Assembly (NCBI GenBank): GCA_963783965.1 | Contig: CAWAPQ010000002.1 | Coordinates: forward strand, 503,801-567,800 | DNA length: 64,000 nucleotides | Reading direction: 5' to 3' | Source: Bog-473 sp963783965 | Lineage (GTDB): Bacteria > Actinomycetota > Acidimicrobiia > Acidimicrobiales > RAAP-2 | Shown: in pieces, positions 7,924 through 16,148 of the stretch | Numbering within the stretch: position 1 is the first letter of the stretch | Layout of the letters: every line of letters begins with the position of its first letter | Position numbers and translations under genes: made by a program | Notes under the pieces: generated by a model | The model's database searches: none | What the model saw: only the letters and a program-made list of their open reading frames with translations | Told to the model about the DNA's origin: nothing

Positions 7924-8774
7924 GTCCGTCCCGTGGCGCCACGTCGGGCGCCGCCATCCACACCGACCCTGATCGCGCGCGCCGCGTCATCGAACGCTCG
8001 CGGCGGGAGTTCGAGACGCGTCACCCCGACGTGAAGCTGTCCCCGGTCGTCGGCCTCATCTGCGCCTACGAGGAGGAGGACAACATCGGAGCCGTCCTGG
8101 CCGCCATGCCGAGGGAAGCCTGTGGCCTGGCCGTCACCACCCTCGTCATCGTCGACGGCGGGAGCGACAGGACGGACCAGGTGGCCAAGGACGCCGGTGC
8201 GGTCACGTTCGTGTTGGACGAGAACCTCGGCCACGGCTACGCCCTCCGTGTCGGCTACGCGCTGTGCATCGAGCTCGGTGCACAGTTCGTCGTCACGCTG
8301 GACGCCGACGGACAGAACGACCCCGCCGAGATCCCCGTCATGCTCCGGCCCCTCGTCGACGACACCTCGGACTTCGTCGTGGCCTCGCGCGTGCTCGGGC
8401 GCGACACGACCACTGACCGGTTCCGCAAGGTTGGCGTCCGCGTCTTCTCATGGGCCATGAGCGCCATGGGCCATACCAAGCTCACCGACACCTCCAACGG
8501 CTACCGGGCGTTGCGGGTGAGCATGCTCGACGACGTGGCCTACCGGCTCGTCCAACCGCAGTACCAGACGGCCGAGCTTCTCATCATCGCCATGCAGCGA
8601 GGATGGCGGGTCAGCGAGCAACCGACCGTCTGGCTGCCGCGCGCCTCGGGGACGACGAAGAAGGGCAAGAATTGGCTCTTCGGCTTTCGCTACGGGCGGG
8701 TGGTCGTCGAGACATGGTGGAGGGTCCGCAAGGAGCCGCACCACCAGCAGGACGCCCTCGTGCGGCCTCAATAG
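7920..8774 (+). CDS. Glycosyltransferase family 2 (polyprenyl-phosphate hexose synthase type)
   Basis: 284 residues if the TTG at 7920 is used; its overlap with the preceding stop (TTGA) supports this, while GTG 8031 is a shorter alternative. The GT-A fold begins VVGLICAYEEEDNIG (about 43-57) and has VDGGSDRT and the metal-binding DADGQNDP (D128/D130). No C-terminal membrane anchors are present, as in DPM1-like enzymes that make polyprenyl-phosphate sugars from nucleotide sugars. The acceptor is not determinable. The 3' end overlaps plsC tail-to-tail by 7 bases. Confidence 0.8.
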   Translation: MSPSRGATSGAAIHTDPDRARRVIERSRREFETRHPDVKLSPVVGLICAYEEEDNIGAVLAAMPREACGLAVTTLVIVDGGSDRTDQVAKDAGAVTFVLDENLGHGYALRVGYALCIELGAQFVVTLDADGQNDPAEIPVMLRPLVDDTSDFVVASRVLGRDTTTDRFRKVGVRVFSWAMSAMGHTKLTDTSNGYRALRVSMLDDVAYRLVQPQYQTAELLIIAMQRGWRVSEQPTVWLPRASGTTKKGKNWLFGFRYGRVVVETWWRVRKEPHHQQDALVRPQ

Positions 8775-9517
8775 CGGCCGGTCTTCTCCCGCGCCTCGTC
8801 GTAGACCGCCTGCAACCTGGGCACCAGGTCGGCGGTCGCGGCGCGCACCGCCGAACGCGAGACCCGTCCGCCCTCGGTACGGGCCGGCGGCGGGATGGCG
8901 GGGCCGATGACCACCTGAATCGTGTAGGGCTTCGGGACGGTGCTCCCCTTGGGCATGGCCAGGTCGGACCCGCCGATGCCGATGGGCACGATGGGCGCGC
9001 CGGTGCGGGCCGACAGGAAGGCCGCACCCTCCATCAGGTCCTCCACCTCGGCGCCGACCCGACGGGTGCCCTCCGGGAACAGCACCAGGAGCTCGCCCCG
9101 GTTGAGGACCTCCTCGGCCCGCTGCAGCGCCTCGCGGTCGGCCGATTCACGGTGGACGGGAAAGGCCCCCACGGTGAGGAGCAGCTTCCCCAGCCACTTG
9201 TTGTTCCACATCTCGTCCTTGGTCATGAAGAAGAGCTTGCGCTCGGTGCAGAAGGCGGCGAAGCCGAAGTCGGCGAAGGACCGGTGCACGGGGGCCAGGA
9301 TGGCCGGCCCCGTGGCGGGGATGTTCTCCCGTCCGACCACCTTGGGCCGGAACCAGGTCCAGAGTGCGGTCACGAACAGCATGCGCTCCAGGCGGTAGAG
9401 GGCCGTGCGGCGGGGGTCGATCTCGAAGGGCTGGTGCCGGCCCGGCGCCTCGGCTCCCGCGCCGGCGCGACCCTGCGCCGCGTCGTCCGGTGATGATCCC
9501 GCTGGGCTCACAGCCAC
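8768..9517 (-). CDS. plsC: 1-acyl-sn-glycerol-3-phosphate acyltransferase (PlsC family)
   Basis: 249 residues. Membrane-associated acyltransferase forming phosphatidic acid from lysophosphatidate. The catalytic HxxxxD is HRSFAD (H78, D83), and the FPEGTR substrate motif lies at about 147-152. A hydrophobic N-terminal segment (LFVTALWTWF) is consistent with membrane contact. GTG start at 9517 lies 10 bases inside the cmk end of the aroA-cmk gene, so it is the last gene of the aroH-tyrA-aroA/cmk-plsC operon. A cmk-plsC pairing, with or without der, is common in bacteria. Confidence 0.9.
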   Translation of the reverse strand: MAVSPAGSSPDDAAQGRAGAGAEAPGRHQPFEIDPRRTALYRLERMLFVTALWTWFRPKVVGRENIPATGPAILAPVHRSFADFGFAAFCTERKLFFMTKDEMWNNKWLGKLLLTVGAFPVHRESADREALQRAEEVLNRGELLVLFPEGTRRVGAEVEDLMEGAAFLSARTGAPIVPIGIGGSDLAMPKGSTVPKPYTIQVVIGPAIPPPARTEGGRVSRSAVRAATADLVPRLQAVYDEAREKTGRY

Positions 9518-11424
9518 GACAGCACCTCCTCGACTACATCCTGCACGGTGCGCCCGGTGGTATCGAGCCGGTGCGCGTCCTCGGCTTCCCGCAGTGGTGA
9601 GGCATGGCGGGTCGAGTCGATGCGGTCGCGCCGGGCCACCCCTTCGGGCGCCTCGTCGTTCCGGCGCCGCGCCCGTTCCTCGGGAGCCGCGGTCAGGTAG
9701 ACCTTCAGTTCGGCTCCCGGAAACACCACCGACCCGATGTCGCGTCCCTCGACGACGCCTCCGCCGTGGGCGCCGGCCCAGGCCCGCTGGCGCTCCACGA
9801 GGTGCCGCCGCACATCGGGATTGGCCGCGACGACCGACACGGCCCGGCCCACCTCGGGGGAACGGATGAGGCCGGTGACATCGTGCCCGTCGATGATCAC
9901 GTGCTCCCCCACCTCAATGGTCGACGCCCCGGCCAGCGCCGCGACGGCCTCGTGGTCGTCCGGCGGCAGGCCCAGCTCGAGGGCGAGCGCCGCCACGGCC
10001 CGGTACATGGCACCGGTGTCGAGGCGATCGATCCCCAGCCGCTCCGCCACAGCCCTCGAGACCGTCGACTTGCCCGCTCCGGCGGGCCCGTCGATGGCCA
10101 CCAGCAGCGGCCGGGGGGCCGCCGGTCCGGCGGCCAACCGCTCCAGATCCTCGGCGAACGTGGGATAGCTCGTCGCCACCGCGCCGAAGCCGGTGATGAG
10201 GCTGCGCTCCCCCGGGGTGGCGGCCAGCGCCGCCACGGCGGCCGCCATGGCCATCCGGTGGTCACCGCGGCTGTCGAAGCGCGCGCTCAGCAGTGGGCCA
10301 CCCAGGCCGGTGACGGCCAGCGTGTCCCCGTCAATGGAGGCGTGCGCGCCGAAGGCCTCGACCATCGCGGCCACGGCGACCAGCCGGTCCACCTCCTTCA
10401 CGCGGAGCTCCCCGACGTCGGAGAAGACCGTGGTGCCCTCGGCCACCGCGGCGGCCACCGCAAGGGCCGGTATCTCGTCGAGCGACGGGATCTCGCTGGC
10501 GTGCACCTCGGTGGCGCGCAGAGGGCCGGCCAGCGCCCGGATCGTCGTGGTCCCGGGGTCGCCCGGGAGCAACGTGATCGACGCGCCCATTCGCTGCAGG
10601 ACGCTCACATAGCCGAGGCGCGCCGGCCCGTCGTACACCCGGGCGACGTCGACCGAGCTGCCCGGCACCACGCACCCCGCCACGGCGAAGAAGGCCGAGG
10701 CGGAGGGGTCGCCGGGCACGGTGCGGTCCACGGGCCGGAGTGAGGAGGCGCGCACGCGCACGATGCGACCGTCGCCCCAGGGCTCCACCCTCAGGTCGGC
10801 CCCCGCCTCCTCCAGCATCTCCTCGGTGTGGGTGCGTGTGGTGACCGCCTCGCGCACGATCGTCGTCCCCTCGGCCGAGAGTCCGGCGAGGATGATGGCC
10901 GACTTCACCTGGGCGCTGACCACTTTGGAGGTCCAGTCGATCCCGTGCAGGGCGCCACCCCGGACCCGCAGCGGCGGCTGGCAGCGCGTGCCGCGGCCGG
11001 TGACCGCCGCACCCATGAGTTCGAGCGGCTCGGCCACGCGGTCCATGGGCCGACCCGAGAGCGACGCGTCACCGATCAGCTCGGTCTCCCAGTCGAAGCC
11101 CGCCACCAGGCCGGCCAGCAGGCGCATGGAAGTCCCCGAATTGCCGCAATCGAGTGGTCCGGCGGGACGGTGCAGGCGACCCCTCCCGCCGTGGACCACG
11201 ACCGCCCCGTCGTCATGGCGCTCCACGCCCGCCCCCATCGCCTCGACCGCGGCGAGGGAGGCGGCAACGTCGGCGCCGTCCGAGAGGCCGGTGATGACGG
11301 AGGTGCCTTCGGCGAGGGCGCCCAGGAGCACGGACCGATGGGAGATCGACTTCTCGCCGGGCGTGTGGACGGTGCCGCGGCAGGCGACGCCGCCGTCCAC
11401 CACGAGGACGCGCGGCGCGGTCAC
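9508..11424 (-). CDS. aroA-cmk: Bifunctional 3-phosphoshikimate 1-carboxyvinyltransferase / (d)CMP kinase fusion
   Basis: 638 residues in one uninterrupted frame. Residues 1 to about 430 are EPSP synthase: GEKSISHR near 23, NSGTSMRL, PSLDEIPALAVAAA and RGDHRMAMA. It joins shikimate-3-phosphate and PEP in the shikimate pathway. Residues about 440-638 are cytidylate kinase, with the P-loop GPAGAGKST, LDTGAMYRA and EGRDIG motifs, phosphorylating CMP and dCMP. The linker is short (LERLAAGPAAPRP). The start overlaps the tyrA stop as ATGA. Both halves keep their key motifs, so both activities are expected. In many bacteria aroA and cmk are adjacent separate genes; a fusion is less usual. Confidence 0.95.
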   Translation of the reverse strand: MTAPRVLVVDGGVACRGTVHTPGEKSISHRSVLLGALAEGTSVITGLSDGADVAASLAAVEAMGAGVERHDDGAVVVHGGRGRLHRPAGPLDCGNSGTSMRLLAGLVAGFDWETELIGDASLSGRPMDRVAEPLELMGAAVTGRGTRCQPPLRVRGGALHGIDWTSKVVSAQVKSAIILAGLSAEGTTIVREAVTTRTHTEEMLEEAGADLRVEPWGDGRIVRVRASSLRPVDRTVPGDPSASAFFAVAGCVVPGSSVDVARVYDGPARLGYVSVLQRMGASITLLPGDPGTTTIRALAGPLRATEVHASEIPSLDEIPALAVAAAVAEGTTVFSDVGELRVKEVDRLVAVAAMVEAFGAHASIDGDTLAVTGLGGPLLSARFDSRGDHRMAMAAAVAALAATPGERSLITGFGAVATSYPTFAEDLERLAAGPAAPRPLLVAIDGPAGAGKSTVSRAVAERLGIDRLDTGAMYRAVAALALELGLPPDDHEAVAALAGASTIEVGEHVIIDGHDVTGLIRSPEVGRAVSVVAANPDVRRHLVERQRAWAGAHGGGVVEGRDIGSVVFPGAELKVYLTAAPEERARRRNDEAPEGVARRDRIDSTRHASPLREAEDAHRLDTTGRTVQDVVEEVLSWL

Positions 11425-12515
11425 GACAGTTGCTCGGCCCGGCCGGGGTAGCCGGCCGCCTCCACGGCGACGCGGAGGGTCTCGGCCTCGGCGCTGTCGA
11501 CGATCAGGATCATCACGCCTTGCGGGCCCTCGGCAGAGTGCGCGATCTCTATGTCGTAAATGCCGATGCCCGCCCCGGCCGCCAGCGACGTGATCTCGGC
11601 GATGACGCCGTCGCGATCGGGTACCGGGATGCGCAGCTCCGCCAGATGCTCGGGCCGCACGGCGCGGGCCGGCAGGTTGCGCCGGGCGGCGCTGGCCTTC
11701 TGGAGCGAGTCGAGGATGGCGGTCCGGTCCTGGGCCGCCACACGGTCCCGCATGACGGAGAGGTCGGTCACCAGGGCGTCGAGGGCGGCCACAATGGCCG
11801 GGGCGTTCTCCGCACAGATGTCGGGCCAGATGCCCGGATGCCCGGCGGCGACGCGGGTCATGTCACGGAAGCCGCCGGCCGCCAGCCGCAGCAGCGCGCT
11901 GTCCTGTTCCGCGCCGTCGGCCGCCGCGTTCATCAGCGTGGCCGCCACCAGGTGGGGCACGTGCGACACCACGGCCACCAGGCGGTCGTGGTCCGCCGCC
12001 GACAGGACGAGCACATCGGCTCCCAGGCTCGCCACCACGCCCTTGAGCCGGTTGAAGGCCTCCAGGTCGGTCGTCGACGTCGGGGTGAGCACCCACACGG
12101 CACCGACGAAGAGCTCGGGGTCGGCACCCTGCAGGCCGGTCTGCTCCGACCCGGCCATCGGATGGCCGCCGATGAACCGCGGATCGTCGGACTCCTCCAC
12201 GATGGCGGTCTTGACCCCGCTCACGTCCGTCACGACGGCGTCGGCCCGCCGGCCCGCCGCGCCCAGGACGCCGCGGGCCACCGTGGCCACCGAGGCGGCC
12301 GGGACGGCCACGAAGACCACCTCGGCCCGGAGATCGTCGCCGGTCGCGTCGATGACGCCCGCGTCCAACGCCGCCTGCAGCCGCTCCCCGTCTGCGTCGA
12401 GACCGGAGACGTGCCACCCGCGTCGGCGCAGCCCGAGCGCGATCGACCCTCCGATCAGCCCTGTCCCGACGACGAGTGCCCGCCGGCGCCCTCCGGCCTC
12501 AGCCGGGGAGGTCAT
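11421..12515 (-). CDS. tyrA: Prephenate dehydrogenase with C-terminal ACT domain
   Basis: 364 residues from ATG 12515, which lies 17 bases inside the end of aroH. An N-terminal Rossmann domain (VVGTGLIGGSIALGL, about 14-28) binds NAD(P), and the central helical domain carries SHVPHLVAATL and GGFRDMTR, typical of prephenate dehydrogenase. The C-terminal part (about 285-364, IPVPDRDGVIAEIT...GIGIYDIEIAH) is an ACT regulatory domain, probably for tyrosine feedback. The enzyme turns prephenate into 4-hydroxyphenylpyruvate. It sits between aroH and aroA in a tightly overlapping operon. Confidence 0.92.
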   Translation of the reverse strand: MTSPAEAGGRRRALVVGTGLIGGSIALGLRRRGWHVSGLDADGERLQAALDAGVIDATGDDLRAEVVFVAVPAASVATVARGVLGAAGRRADAVVTDVSGVKTAIVEESDDPRFIGGHPMAGSEQTGLQGADPELFVGAVWVLTPTSTTDLEAFNRLKGVVASLGADVLVLSAADHDRLVAVVSHVPHLVAATLMNAAADGAEQDSALLRLAAGGFRDMTRVAAGHPGIWPDICAENAPAIVAALDALVTDLSVMRDRVAAQDRTAILDSLQKASAARRNLPARAVRPEHLAELRIPVPDRDGVIAEITSLAAGAGIGIYDIEIAHSAEGPQGVMILIVDSAEAETLRVAVEAAGYPGRAEQLS

Positions 12516-12873
12516 CGCGGAGCCCTTGGGCGCCGTGGAGATAGATGTGCTTGATCTCGTTGCGCGTCCGGGTGGTGTGCACGTGCAGGAGCACCCTGAT
12601 GCACAGCGGCATCGATCCGGGCACCGCGATCTCGGCCGCGCACAGGAGCGGGACGGCACCGAACCCGATCTCGCGGATGGCGGTCGCCGGGAACGTGCTC
12701 GTCACGTCGGCGGTGGCGGTGAACAGCACGCTGATGATGTCGTCTTCGACCAGGCCGTTGCTCTCCATCAGGGCGCGCATCAGCTCCTGCGAGCGCTCGG
12801 TGACCTGGGACACCGTGTCCTCGTCGACCGTCGTCGCCCCGCGCAAACCCCTGACCGTGGGAGCAGCTGCCAT
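12499..12873 (-). CDS. aroH: Chorismate mutase, AroH type
   Basis: 124 residues, the usual size for the trimeric AroH (Bacillus-type) chorismate mutase, which converts chorismate to prephenate. Typical segments include the N-terminal VRGLRGATTVDED (Arg near the active site), the helix TERSQELMRALMESNGL, FTATADVTSTFPA and the C-terminal RVLLHVHTT. ATG 12873 is preceded by TAGAGT eight bases upstream (12882-12887), a leaderless-type promoter, so this is probably the first gene of the aroH-tyrA-aroA/cmk-plsC operon. The rluB stop is 49 bp upstream. Confidence 0.93.
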   Translation of the reverse strand: MAAAPTVRGLRGATTVDEDTVSQVTERSQELMRALMESNGLVEDDIISVLFTATADVTSTFPATAIREIGFGAVPLLCAAEIAVPGSMPLCIRVLLHVHTTRTRNEIKHIYLHGAQGLRDDLPG

Positions 12874-12881
12874 GGCGGGTC

Positions 12882-12887
12882 ACTCTA
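12882..12887 (-). promoter_or_regulatory. Putative -10 element of the aroH operon
   Basis: TAGAGT on the minus strand ends eight bases before the aroH ATG. It matches the TANNNT rule for actinobacterial leaderless promoters; no clear -35 is visible. Confidence 0.4.
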
Positions 12888-12922
12888 CTGGGATCGGCCA
12901 GAGGCCCAGGTGAAGGCGTTCT

Positions 12923-13684
12923 CTAGGCCCGGGTGGCCGCCCCGGATCGCCCGGGGCCGGCCGCGGCGGCCAGGGCGCGGACCTCGCCGGGCTGCAGGGC
13001 GCGCCACCGCCCCGGTGCCAGGTTCGGGTCACGGACCGGTCCGATGCGGGTGCGGACGAGTCGCTGCACGGGGTGACCGATGGCGCTGCACATGCGGCGG
13101 ACCTGGCGGTTCCGGCCCTCGTGGATGACCAGGCGCAGCACCCCGGGGGCGAGCACCCCGACCTCGGCGGGCGCGGTGAGGCCGTCCTCCAGCTCAATGC
13201 CTTGACGCAGCGAACGGAGCGCGCCGGGCGCGGGCGTGCCGCCGGCGACCTCCGCCACGTACTCCTTGGGGACGCCGTGCGAGGGGTGGGTGAGGAGCTG
13301 GGAGAGCGCACCGTCATTGGTCAGGATGAGCAGGCCCTCGGTGTGCCGGTCCAATCGCCCGACGGCGAAGACCCGCGGCTCGGTCGGCACCAACGTCATC
13401 ACGGTCGGACGTCCCTGGGGGTCGTCGGCCGTCGTGATGACGCCGTCGGGCTTGTTCAACAGGTAGTGGACGAGGTCGGGCGCCACCGGGACCAGCGCGC
13501 CGTCGACCTCGACCCGCGCCGTCGAGAGATCGATCCGCCGGCCCAACGTGGCGACCTCGCCGTCGACGCGGACTCGCCCCGCGGCGATCAGCTCCTCACA
13601 GGCGCGGCGGGATCCGAGGCCGACCCGGGCGAGCACCTTCTGCAGGCGTTCTCCCTCAGGCGTCGTCAGAGGACGCCTCGACAC
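12923..13684 (-). CDS. rluB: 23S rRNA pseudouridine synthase, RluB/RsuA family
   Basis: 253 residues, GTG start. An N-terminal S4 RNA-binding domain (about 10-60, LQKVLARVGLGSRRACEELI) precedes the catalytic domain. The catalytic Asp lies in GRLDRHTEGLL (about 108-118), and EGRNRQVRRM is the family's conserved motif. It isomerises specific uridines of rRNA. The start lies 29 bases inside the end of scpB, so it is translationally coupled with scpA-scpB, a conserved bacterial arrangement. Confidence 0.92.
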   Translation of the reverse strand: MSRRPLTTPEGERLQKVLARVGLGSRRACEELIAAGRVRVDGEVATLGRRIDLSTARVEVDGALVPVAPDLVHYLLNKPDGVITTADDPQGRPTVMTLVPTEPRVFAVGRLDRHTEGLLILTNDGALSQLLTHPSHGVPKEYVAEVAGGTPAPGALRSLRQGIELEDGLTAPAEVGVLAPGVLRLVIHEGRNRQVRRMCSAIGHPVQRLVRTRIGPVRDPNLAPGRWRALQPGEVRALAAAAGPGRSGAATRA

Positions 13685-14264
13685 CGAGGCCCAGCGCCGA
13701 CTGCAGGTCGCGCTCGAGGTCCCCGGCCACTTCGGGTCCGGGGAGGAAGTCCTCCACGGCGGGAAGCTGCTCGAGCGAGTCGAGCCCGAGGCGTTCCAGG
13801 AAGAGGTCCGTGGTGCCGAACAGCGCAGGCTGGCCGGGACCGTCGGCGTGGCCGACCACCTCTATGTAGCCCCGCTGCTCCAGCAGGCGGCTCACGCCGT
13901 CCACGTTCACGCCGCGCAGGGCCGAGATCTGACCGCGGGACACCGGCTGGCGATAGGCGACGATGGCCAGCGTCTCGAGCGCCGCGGTCGAGAGCCGGTG
14001 CGACACCTCGCGGTTGGCGAACCGCTCCACATAGGGCGCCAGGTCCGGATGCGTCTGCAGACGCGCCCCTCCCGCGATGCGGGCCAGCATGAAGCCCCGG
14101 CGCTCACGCTCGTAGGACTCGGCCAGCTCGGTGAGCACCTCGTCCACCCGCTCGACGGGCTCTTCCACGAGTTCGGCCAGCAGCTGGGGCTGAATCGGTT
14201 CCACCGCCACCAGCAGGATGGCCTCTATCGTGCGGCCCAGCTCTGCGCTCTCCACCGGATTCAA
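13656..14264 (-). CDS. scpB: Segregation and condensation protein B
   Basis: 202 residues, TTG start at 14264 four bases after the scpA stop, with GAGGG just upstream. Two winged-helix domains: about 5-85 (LGRTIEAILLVAVEPI) and about 90-165 (LSTAALETLAIVAYRQPVSRGQISALRGVNVDGV is diagnostic). ScpB forms the SMC-ScpAB condensin with ScpA and SMC and acts on the nucleoid. A 29-base overlap with rluB follows. The C-terminal tail is short and acidic. SMC itself is not in the window. Confidence 0.92.
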   Translation of the reverse strand: MNPVESAELGRTIEAILLVAVEPIQPQLLAELVEEPVERVDEVLTELAESYERERRGFMLARIAGGARLQTHPDLAPYVERFANREVSHRLSTAALETLAIVAYRQPVSRGQISALRGVNVDGVSRLLEQRGYIEVVGHADGPGQPALFGTTDLFLERLGLDSLEQLPAVEDFLPGPEVAGDLERDLQSALGLGVEASSDDA

Positions 14265-14268
14265 ACCC

Positions 14269-15078
14269 TCACCCTTCGTAGTCGTCGATTTCGAAGCCGT
14301 CGAGCTCCGCCAGCCCGCGCCCGCTCGTCACTCCGGCCATGGCATCGGACGCCAGCCACGAGATGCTGAGGTCACCGAAGGTCGCTCCCTGGCCGAGCGT
14401 CACACGCCCCATCTTGCACAGCTCGAGCAAGGCCAAGAAGCGCACGATGACCTCAATGCGCGTGCGGCACCCCTCCACCAGCGAGCGGAAGGAGGTCGCG
14501 CGATCGGACTCGTGAACGGCGATGAGGTCCGCAACCGCTTCGGAGACCGAGACGGTGTCCACGGTGACGTGGGACAGATCGACCCGTGGCACCGGGCGCT
14601 CCGCCGACCCCCGGAGATAGGCCTGCGCCAGGTCGTCCGGGGTGATCCCGGCCAGCAGGTCGGGGGCGTGGACCACGAAGTCGTCGTCGAGCCCGACCTC
14701 GCGCGGAATGGACCGAGACGCCTGCTCCGCCATGGCCACGAAGACGTCCGCCGCCGCCGCGTAGGCCCGGCACTCGAGCAGCCGGGCCAGGAGCAGGTCC
14801 CGCTCCTCCCAACCCACGAGATCCTCGTCCTCGTCGGCGCCCTCTCGTCCGGGCAGCAGCTTCTGCGATTTGAGCTCAATGAGGATGGCCGCCACGAGGA
14901 GGAATTCCGAGAGCTGGTTGAAATCGATCTGGTCGCGCTGCGCGGAGAGCACGCTGACGAAGCCGTCGATGACGGGCAGGAGCGGGATGTCGAGGATGTC
15001 GACCTCGTGCGACGACACGAGGTGCAACAAGAGGTCGATCGGACCCTCGAAACTTGGCGTTGAGACCGAGTAGGCCAC
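14269..15078 (-). CDS. scpA: Segregation and condensation protein A
   Basis: 269 residues. The kleisin N-terminus FEGPIDLLLHLVSSHEVDILDIPL (about 10-33) and LSEFLLVAAILIELKSQKLLPG (about 56-77) are diagnostic. The C-terminal winged helix (about 190-250) contacts the SMC head. GTG 15078 has TAACGT six bases upstream (15085-15090), predicting a leaderless mRNA. First gene of scpA-scpB-rluB. In many actinobacteria parA lies upstream; here trpS is divergent instead. Confidence 0.93.
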   Translation of the reverse strand: MAYSVSTPSFEGPIDLLLHLVSSHEVDILDIPLLPVIDGFVSVLSAQRDQIDFNQLSEFLLVAAILIELKSQKLLPGREGADEDEDLVGWEERDLLLARLLECRAYAAAADVFVAMAEQASRSIPREVGLDDDFVVHAPDLLAGITPDDLAQAYLRGSAERPVPRVDLSHVTVDTVSVSEAVADLIAVHESDRATSFRSLVEGCRTRIEVIVRFLALLELCKMGRVTLGQGATFGDLSISWLASDAMAGVTSGRGLAELDGFEIDDYEG

Positions 15079-15167
15079 CCACCGACGTTATCGAACGAAC
15101 CGACACCCTCGGCGCACCCCTGGCGACCTGCCAAAGCTGCCTCCGGAGCGCCCTACCATGGCGCCCC
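15079..15167. promoter_or_regulatory. Divergent scpA/trpS promoter region
   Basis: On the minus strand TAACGT (15085-15090) is six bases before the scpA GTG. On the plus strand TACCAT (15154-15159) is eight bases before the trpS ATG. Both fit TANNNT leaderless promoters. Confidence 0.45.
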
Positions 15168-16148
15168 ATGGACAGGGTCCTCTCCGGCATTGCGCCGTCC
15201 GGCAACTTCACGTTGGGGAACTATCTCGGGGCCCTCCGGCACTGGGTTTCCTTCCAGGACGGCTACGACGCCCTCTACTGCGTGGTCGACCTCCATGCCC
15301 TCACCACGGAGATCGAACCGGCCGACCTGCGTGCCAACACGCTCGATGCCGCCTTGAACCTGCTGGCCATCGGGCTCGATCCCGCCCGCTGCACCCTCTT
15401 CGTGCAGAGCCACGTCCCCGAGCACACCCGGCTGACCTGGCTGCTGGAGAGCACGATCGCCATGGGCGAGCTGCGGCGGATGACGCAGTTCAAGGACAAG
15501 GGAAAGGGGCAGGAGACGGCACGCGTCTCCCTCTTCACCTACCCGGCGCTCATGGCGGCCGACATCCTCCTCTACGACGCCGTGGCCGTCCCGGTCGGCG
15601 ACGACCAGCGCCAGCATCTGGAGCTCACCCGCGACGTGGCCATCCGGTTCAATCACCGCTACGGGGAGACCTTCGTGGTCCCCGACGCCGCCATTCCGGG
15701 AACGGGAGCCCGCGTGATGGACCTGCAGCATCCCGAGCGCAAGATGTCCAAGTCGTCGGATTCCCCGCTCGGGACGATCCGGCTCCTCGACTCGGACGAG
15801 GAGATCACCAAGAAGGTGCGCAAGGCGGTCACCGACACCGACGGTGAGATGCGCTACGACCGGGAAGCCAAGCCGGGACTGGCCAACCTGTTGGACCTCC
15901 TGGCCGCCACGACCGGACGGACGCCGCAAGACGTCGCTGGCGACTACGAGCGCTACGGGGACCTCAAGAACGATGTCGCAGCGGCTCTGGGCGACCTGCT
16001 GCGACCCGTCCGGGAACGCCGCCGCGAGCTCGAAGGGGATCTGCCGTACGTGCAGGACGTGCTCGCACGGGGCGCAGCCCATGCCCACGAGGTGGCGGCG
16101 GCGACCTATGCCCGCGCCGCGGACGCGATGGGCCTCTATTCCCTCTAG
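15168..16148 (+). CDS. trpS: Tryptophanyl-tRNA synthetase
   Basis: 326 residues, a class I aminoacyl-tRNA synthetase that charges tRNA-Trp. The HIGH-like PSGNFTLGNYLGA (about 10-22), GDDQRQHLELTRD and the KMSKS loop (RKMSKSSDS, about 190) are present, as is the C-terminal KKVRKAVTDTD region. ATG 15168 is chosen: ATG 15158 is in another frame, and an upstream TTG at 15054 would add 38 residues not typical of TrpS. The length matches the usual 325-340. It ends four bases into the M50 peptidase gene on the opposite strand. Confidence 0.95.
   Translation: MDRVLSGIAPSGNFTLGNYLGALRHWVSFQDGYDALYCVVDLHALTTEIEPADLRANTLDAALNLLAIGLDPARCTLFVQSHVPEHTRLTWLLESTIAMGELRRMTQFKDKGKGQETARVSLFTYPALMAADILLYDAVAVPVGDDQRQHLELTRDVAIRFNHRYGETFVVPDAAIPGTGARVMDLQHPERKMSKSSDSPLGTIRLLDSDEEITKKVRKAVTDTDGEMRYDREAKPGLANLLDLLAATTGRTPQDVAGDYERYGDLKNDVAAALGDLLRPVRERRRELEGDLPYVQDVLARGAAHAHEVAAATYARAADAMGLYSL

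Noticed and set aside
15158..15160. ATG at 15158 as the trpS start
   Set aside because: It is out of frame with trpS; the in-frame ATG at 15168 gives the family-typical start.
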